Shown here in pieces: positions 58,096-64,000 of a DNA stretch of 64,000 nt; the stretch's first letter is position 1, and every line of letters begins with the position of its first letter. This DNA comes from Paulinella micropora. Taxonomy: Eukaryota; Cercozoa; Imbricatea; Euglyphida. The notes beneath the pieces are model-generated. The model had not been told where the DNA came from, made no database searches, and saw nothing but the letters and a program-made list of their open reading frames with translations. The position numbers were made by a program, and so were the translations under genes. The stretch covers positions 3,602 through 67,601 of the forward strand of contig BJOX01000053.1 in assembly GCA_009731375.1 (NCBI GenBank). Reading direction: 5' to 3'.

Positions 58096-58280
58096 CATCT
58101 ACACATCCATCCATCCATCTATCTATATGTCCTATTCTATTCTATTCTATTTTATTCTATTCTATTCTATTCTATTCTAGTCTATCCATCCGTCCCTCCT
58201 TTTGTTTACCTATCTATCTATATCTATCTATCTATCTATCTATCTATCTAACTATCTATATATCTATCTATCTATCTATC
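57128..58280. repeat. Paralogue of ankyrin intron 2 microsatellites
   Basis: (AAT)n, (AGT)n, AAGT arrays and TATC/TTCTA runs in the same order as 36.2-37.5 kb, including the rare segment GTGGTTAGTCGTAAACTAGC at 57,517-57,536 and near 36,568. Confidence 0.8.
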
Positions 58281-58472
58281 TGGCTTGATTTTTTGAAATG
58301 GGTGCCATCTGTCGACAGACAGAGAATTAGGGGATGGTGTGGGTGTGCTGGGCCCGTGGTGGGGTGCCTTATGTGTGCCTAGCCATACGCCTATAAGTCA
58401 CATGCCGAAATAGCGACGGGAAGCACAATCCTGTTCCCTCAGGGTGCCCTTTCTCGCTTGTTGAGCCCGGAA
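58281..58472 (+). mobile_element. Dispersed repeat family B, 5' portion before a gap
   Basis: Matches 34,920-35,110 of the longer copy and is cut by the gap. Confidence 0.8.
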
Positions 58473-59347
58473 NNNNNNNNNNNNNNNNNNNNNNNNNNNN
58501 NNNNNNNNNNNNNNNNNNNNNNNNNNNNNNNNNNNNNNNNNNNNNNNNNNNNNNNNNNNNNNNNNNNNNNNNNNNNNNNNNNNNNNNNNNNNNNNNNNNN
58601 NNNNNNNNNNNNNNNNNNNNNNNNNNNNNNNNNNNNNNNNNNNNNNNNNNNNNNNNNNNNNNNNNNNNNNNNNNNNNNNNNNNNNNNNNNNNNNNNNNNN
58701 NNNNNNNNNNNNNNNNNNNNNNNNNNNNNNNNNNNNNNNNNNNNNNNNNNNNNNNNNNNNNNNNNNNNNNNNNNNNNNNNNNNNNNNNNNNNNNNNNNNN
58801 NNNNNNNNNNNNNNNNNNNNNNNNNNNNNNNNNNNNNNNNNNNNNNNNNNNNNNNNNNNNNNNNNNNNNNNNNNNNNNNNNNNNNNNNNNNNNNNNNNNN
58901 NNNNNNNNNNNNNNNNNNNNNNNNNNNNNNNNNNNNNNNNNNNNNNNNNNNNNNNNNNNNNNNNNNNNNNNNNNNNNNNNNNNNNNNNNNNNNNNNNNNN
59001 NNNNNNNNNNNNNNNNNNNNNNNNNNNNNNNNNNNNNNNNNNNNNNNNNNNNNNNNNNNNNNNNNNNNNNNNNNNNNNNNNNNNNNNNNNNNNNNNNNNN
59101 NNNNNNNNNNNNNNNNNNNNNNNNNNNNNNNNNNNNNNNNNNNNNNNNNNNNNNNNNNNNNNNNNNNNNNNNNNNNNNNNNNNNNNNNNNNNNNNNNNNN
59201 NNNNNNNNNNNNNNNNNNNNNNNNNNNNNNNNNNNNNNNNNNNNNNNNNNNNNNNNNNNNNNNNNNNNNNNNNNNNNNNNNNNNNNNNNNNNNNNNNNNN
59301 NNNNNNNNNNNNNNNNNNNNNNNNNNNNNNNNNNNNNNNNNNNNNNN
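58473..59347. other. Assembly gap (875 N)
   Basis: Unknown bases between two parts of family B sequence. Confidence 1.
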
Positions 59348-59422
59348 ACAGACTTCCTTGGTTGACGAAATCAGAAGCTCCTTTTTTCTGACATTAGTCG
59401 ATATCTCATCTATCTATCTATC

Positions 59423-59453
<31 letters not shown>

Positions 59454-59752
59454 CCATCCATCTATCTATCTATCTGTTCTATTCTGTTCTATTCTATTCT
59501 ATTCTATTCTATATTCTATTCTATTCTATTCTATTCTGTTCTATTCTATTCTATTCTTTTCTATTCTTTTCTATTCTTTTCTATTCTATTCTATTCTATT
59601 CTGTTCTATTCTATTCCATTCTATTCCATTCTATTCTTTCCATCTTTTGTTTATCTATCTATCTATCTGTCTATCTATCTATCCATCTATCCATCCATCC
59701 ATCCATCTATCCATCTATCTATCTATCTATCTATCTATCTATTTATCTATCT
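59348..59752. repeat. Family B 3' end followed by TATC and TTCTA arrays
   Basis: The first 60 bp (to about 59,407) end a family B copy; the rest is TATC, TTCTA and CCAT microsatellite. Confidence 0.8.
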
Positions 59753-60049
59753 TTGAGCCCGGAATAAAACCCACAGTGCTCTGTCGGTTTATACTAGACT
59801 GTCGAACAGTCTCGAAACTCCATCTGCTTACTGGGTCCTCTGTAATGGAGGTGGGAGCTCGTTCTGCAAGGGGCGCTTATGGAACGAGCCCTGGCCCCGC
59901 CTGGTACTAGGGAGCTTTGGTATCGCCTGTATCAGTCCCTTCCGTGCAAACATCACGGCTTAGCTGGGCATCGGGTTAATACTTTACCCACAGACTTCCT
60001 TGGTTGACGAAATCAGAAGCTCCTTTTTTCTGACATTAGTCGATATCTC

Positions 60050-60050
<1 letters not shown>
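59753..60050 (+). mobile_element. Dispersed repeat family B, truncated copy
   Basis: Starts within family B at GAGCCCGGAATAAAACCC, ends at GATATCTCATC, and is bounded by TATC arrays on both sides. Confidence 0.85.
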
Positions 60051-60084
<34 letters not shown>

Positions 60085-60323
60085 CATCCATCCATCCATC
60101 CATCTATATATCTATCTGTTCTATTCTGTTCTATTTTATTCTATTCTATTCTATTCTATATTCTATTCTATTCTATTCTGTTCTGTTCTGTTCTGTTCTA
60201 TTCTATTCTATTCTATTCTATCCATCCGTCCCTCCTTTTGTCTATCTATCTATCTATCTATCCATCTATCTATCTATCTATCCATCCATCCATCCATCTA
60301 TCTATCTATCTATCTATCTATCC

Positions 60324-60372
<49 letters not shown>

Positions 60373-60557
60373 GCTATCTATCTAATCTATCTATCTATTT
60401 ATCTAATCTATCTATCTATCTATCTATCTATATCTATCTATCTATCTTTCTATCTATATATCTATCTATCTTTCTATCTACCTACCTACCTATCTATCTA
60501 TCTATCTATCTATCCATTTATCTATCTATCTAACTATCTATCTATCTATCTACCTAC

Positions 60558-60597
<40 letters not shown>

Positions 60598-61249
60598 TCT
60601 TCAGACTGCATAAATCCAGGCTATGTGTCCACCTCCAGCTTGCTTCCCAGGCGCCGATGGGCGACGGAGTGGAATGGATGCCTATGTCTTCTGATATGCA
60701 GCTGATAGACCAAACATATCTATCCATCCATCCATCCATCCATCCATCCATCCATCCATCTATCTATCTATCTATCTATCTGTCTTTCTATCTATCTCTT
60801 TATGTAACTTTTTGCTTTCTTTTCTTCTATTTTCTCTTTTCTTCTCTTCTCTTCTCTTCTCTTCTCTTCTCTCTTCTCCTCTCCTCTCCTCTCCTCTCTC
60901 CTCTCCTTTCCTCTTCTCTTCTCTCCTCTCCTCTCCTCTCCTCTTCTCTTCTCTCCTCTTCTCTCCTCTTCTCTCCTCTTCTCTCCTCTCCTCTCTTCTC
61001 TTCTCTTCTCTTCTCTCCTCTTCTCTTCTCTTCTCTTCTCTCCTTCCTCGCCTCTCCTCTCCTCCTCTCCTCTCCTCTCCTCTCTTCTCTTCTCTTCTCT
61101 TCTCCTCTTTTCTCCTCTCTTCTCCTCTCTTCTCTTCTCTTCTCTTTTCTCTTCTCTTGCCCATTCCCAACCCGCTACGAGTCGCCAACTGGCGGCGGGT
61201 TGGAAAGGATGCCTATGTCTTTGGATATGCAGAGCTGATAGACCAAACA

Positions 61250-61285
<36 letters not shown>

Positions 61286-61319
61286 CATCCATCCATCCAT
61301 CCATCCATCCATCTATCTA

Positions 61320-61350
<31 letters not shown>

Positions 61351-61408
61351 TTATCTACCTACCTACCTATTACCTACCTACCTACTCTATCTATCTATCT
61401 ATCTATCA

Positions 61409-61445
<37 letters not shown>

Positions 61446-61530
61446 CTATCTATCTTCTATCTATCTTATCTATCTATCTGTCTATCTATCTATCTATCTA
61501 TCTAGCTAGCTAGCTAGCTAGCTAGCTATA

Positions 61531-61567
<37 letters not shown>

Positions 61568-61628
61568 GTCTGTCTGTCTGGTTAGTAGTTAACAGCAAAT
61601 AGTAAGTGATAAATAAGTAAGTAAGTTG

Positions 61629-61660
<32 letters not shown>

Positions 61661-61865
61661 GTAAGTAGTAAGCGGTCAGTAGCGTGGTAAGTAGTAAGTG
61701 ATAAGTGATAAGTGACAAAAAAACAGTAGTAAATAGTAAGCTGTAAGCAAGCAAATAAGCAAGTAAGTATATATAAGTAGGTAACTAAGTAAGTAATATC
61801 TATCTATCTATCTATCTATCTACCTACCTATCTATCTATCTATCTATCCACCTATCCATCTATTA

Positions 61866-61914
<49 letters not shown>

Positions 61915-61915
61915 C
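60051..61915. repeat. TATC, TTCTA, TCTCT and AAGT arrays with family C islands
   Basis: Paralogous to 37.7-39.65 kb. Family C islands lie at 60,600-60,718 and 61,159-61,250 with a TCTCT array between. AAGT-type arrays at 61,580-61,797 match 39,380-39,590. Confidence 0.8.
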
Positions 61916-62301
61916 CCTTACGAAGATCTTTCGGGCCTCCTCGAAAAGAAGAGTCCAAAAGCGCACGTCCATCCGGACTACAAGTCGCAACCCGGCATTA
62001 TCAACCTGGATTCCACCCACTGTGTTGACGCCGAGACATACTCCCATGTCGTCCATCGGACAAGAAGTGCCCCGAAAGAACCAACCGAAAGAAGAAAACG
62101 CCTGGTATTGCCATCAACACCAAGCGAATGGAAAGGCATTGAAGAAGAACTCCAATCCCTTTTTCTCAACGTCCTCCTCTTCTTTTTTCCAGAACACAGT
62201 CTACCCGTGATTCCCATCCCGGACACATGCACAGTACACAAATTACTGTTTGATGTGAAACTGCGTTCCTTTGCCAGGACTACATTCCTTTGCGACATCT
62301 C

Positions 62302-62305
<4 letters not shown>
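61916..62305 (+). mobile_element. Internally deleted R2-like element
   Basis: The first 240 bp match 20,810-21,053 of the long copy, then the sequence jumps at about 62,158 to match 24,322-24,459. About 3.27 kb including the whole reverse transcriptase and endonuclease is absent. TATC arrays lie on both sides. Confidence 0.85.
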
Positions 62306-62339
<34 letters not shown>

Positions 62340-62759
62340 ATCTATATATATCCATCCATCTATCTATCTATCTATCTATCTATATATCTATCTATATATC
62401 TATCTATCTATCTACTATCTATCTATCTATCTACTATCTATCTACTATCTATCTATCTATCTATCTATCTACTATCTATCTACTATCTACCTATCTCCTT
62501 ACCTATGTTTATGTAGGGAGAAAAGTGGGGATGATTCACATTTGTGCACATGTATATACGTATATGTATATTTATATGTATATGTATATGTGTATGTATA
62601 AGTATATGTAGTATATGTTATCTATATGTATTTGTGTATGACACTGTATGTATATTATATGAATAAGTATGAGTGAAGTGAGTATAGAAATGTGTATATA
62701 ATATGTACTTGGTATGCCTCCAATATCTGAAATGTGTACATAATATGTACTTGGTATGC
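62306..62759. repeat. TATC and GTATAT arrays
   Basis: Matches 40,736-40,894 in part, including TTTATGTAGGG(A/G)GAAAAGTGG, then diverges with ordinary AT-rich sequence at 62,610-62,755 in which I see no gene. Confidence 0.7.
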
Positions 62760-64000
62760 CCTTTATTATCCTGAACGCTAAAATGCAAAAGATCACATAA
62801 TTTTCATTTTGATGATTTTTTCAACCCAATACACTTTCTATTCATCAAATATCACGTCCGCACTCCTTTTTTTTGACGTCAAACGAGAAGTTCATAGTAA
62901 TTGCGTTATGATTTTGCCCTGAATGCTAAAATGCCAAAAATCACATAAATTTTTATTTGATGATTTTCTGACCCAATACACTTTTTATTCATCAAAGATC
63001 GCCTTCATATTGCTTTCTTTAAACGTCAAACGAGGAATTCCTTGTAATTGCGTTAGGCGTTTGTCCTGAACAGGAAAAATGCCAAAAATATGTAATTTTA
63101 ATTTTGATAATTTTGCAACCCAATACTCTTTCTAGTCATCCGATGTCACGTCCATACTTCTTATTTTGACGTCAAACGAGAAAGTTCTAGTAACTGCGTT
63201 AGGCATTTGTCCTGAACAGGAAAATGCCAACATGACATTAAAAAAATTTAGATAAATTTTAAACCCAATACACTTCCTATTTATCAAATATCACCTCCAT
63301 ACGTATTTTTTTTTACCTCAAACGAGAAATTTCTAGTAATTGCGTTAGGCGTTTGTCCTGAACGCTAAAATGCCAAACATCACATAATTTTCTTTTTGAT
63401 AAATTTTTCAACCCAATACACTTTCTATTTATAAAAGATCACCTTCAAACGTATTTTTTTTTATCTCAAACGAGAAATTCCTAGTGATTGCGTTAGGCGT
63501 TTGTCCTGAACTCTAAAACGCCAAAAATCACATAATTTTATTTTTGATAATTTTCCAATCCAATACACTCCTTATTAATCAAATATTACCTTCATACGTA
63601 TTTTTTGACCTCAAACGAGAAATTCATAGTAATTGCGTTAGGCGTTTGTCCTGAACGCTAAAATGCCAAAAATCACATAATTTTACTTTTGATAATTTTC
63701 CAACCCAATACCATATCTATTTATCAAATATCACTTTCATACGTATTTTTTTGACGTCAAACGAAAAATTCCTAATAATTGCGTTAGGCGTTTGTCCTGA
63801 ACGCTCAAATGCAAAAAATTACGTAATTTTCTTTTGATAATTTTTTCACCCAAAACGCGCTCTCTTCATCAAATATCGCCTTCATATGTATTTTTTTTTT
63901 TTTTACCTCAAACGAGAAATTCCTAGTAATTGCGTTAGGCGTTTGTCCTGAACGCTAAAATGCTAAAAATCACATAATTTCACTTTTGATATTTTTTCCA
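62760..64000 (+). repeat. Minisatellite of 147-bp units, second array (runs off the window)
   Basis: Unit starts near 62,770, 62,918, 63,063, 63,211, 63,358, 63,507, 63,651, 63,797 and 63,948. Each unit matches the unit of the same rank in the 40.9 kb array better than its neighbours, showing block duplication. Confidence 0.9.

Overview
The window has two very different halves. Positions 1 to about 16,700 are intron-free, G+C-rich and packed with genes on both strands. They read as a piece of a nucleocytoplasmic large DNA virus (NCLDV) or a close relative: VLTF3-like and VLTF2-like late transcription factors, a PCNA-like clamp, a T7-SSB-like protein, the large subunit of class Ia ribonucleotide reductase, a TV-Pol/UL9-type polymerase-helicase fusion, a tyrosine recombinase with telomere-resolvase traits, an F-box/zinc protein and a cysteine-protease-like protein. 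A 1.1 kb array of eight 54-bp interrupted palindromes (14,432-15,545) lies next to the start of the polymerase-helicase gene. It is the best candidate here for a viral origin, recombination site or hairpin-end site. The viral genes carry no obvious inactivating lesions.

From about 16,750 to the end the DNA is eukaryotic and almost entirely repetitive. A polypyrimidine tract and about 750 bp of degenerate TTAGGG repeats border the viral block. After them come tens of kilobases of tetranucleotide arrays (ACAT, CTTA, TATC and their complements) studded with short conserved spacers that form higher-order repeats. Embedded in these are a broken R2-like non-LTR retrotransposon (20,769-24,459), an internally deleted relative and 3' fragments of it, other short families that end in TATC repeats, a tRNA-derived SINE, and a likely LINE tail sharing the SINE 3' end.

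One split host gene is recognisable: an ankyrin-repeat gene with at least six small phase-0 exons between 34,270 and 46,070, whose introns are mostly microsatellite. Its second exon and much of its intron 2 recur at 51.9-64.0 kb, so this part is a tandem segmental duplication. Three N gaps (55,369-55,498; 56,424-56,899; 58,473-59,347) mark assembly breaks.

The host is probably a protist or alga with TTAGGG-type telomeres and spliceosomal introns. I cannot name it from sequence alone. The most economical reading is a giant-virus-like element integrated beside, or assembled against, telomere-like host sequence. How the viral proteins would work together is inferred: the helicase-polymerase, clamp, SSB and reductase form a replication set, VLTF2/VLTF3 drive late transcription, and the recombinase with the palindrome array may handle genome ends or integration.
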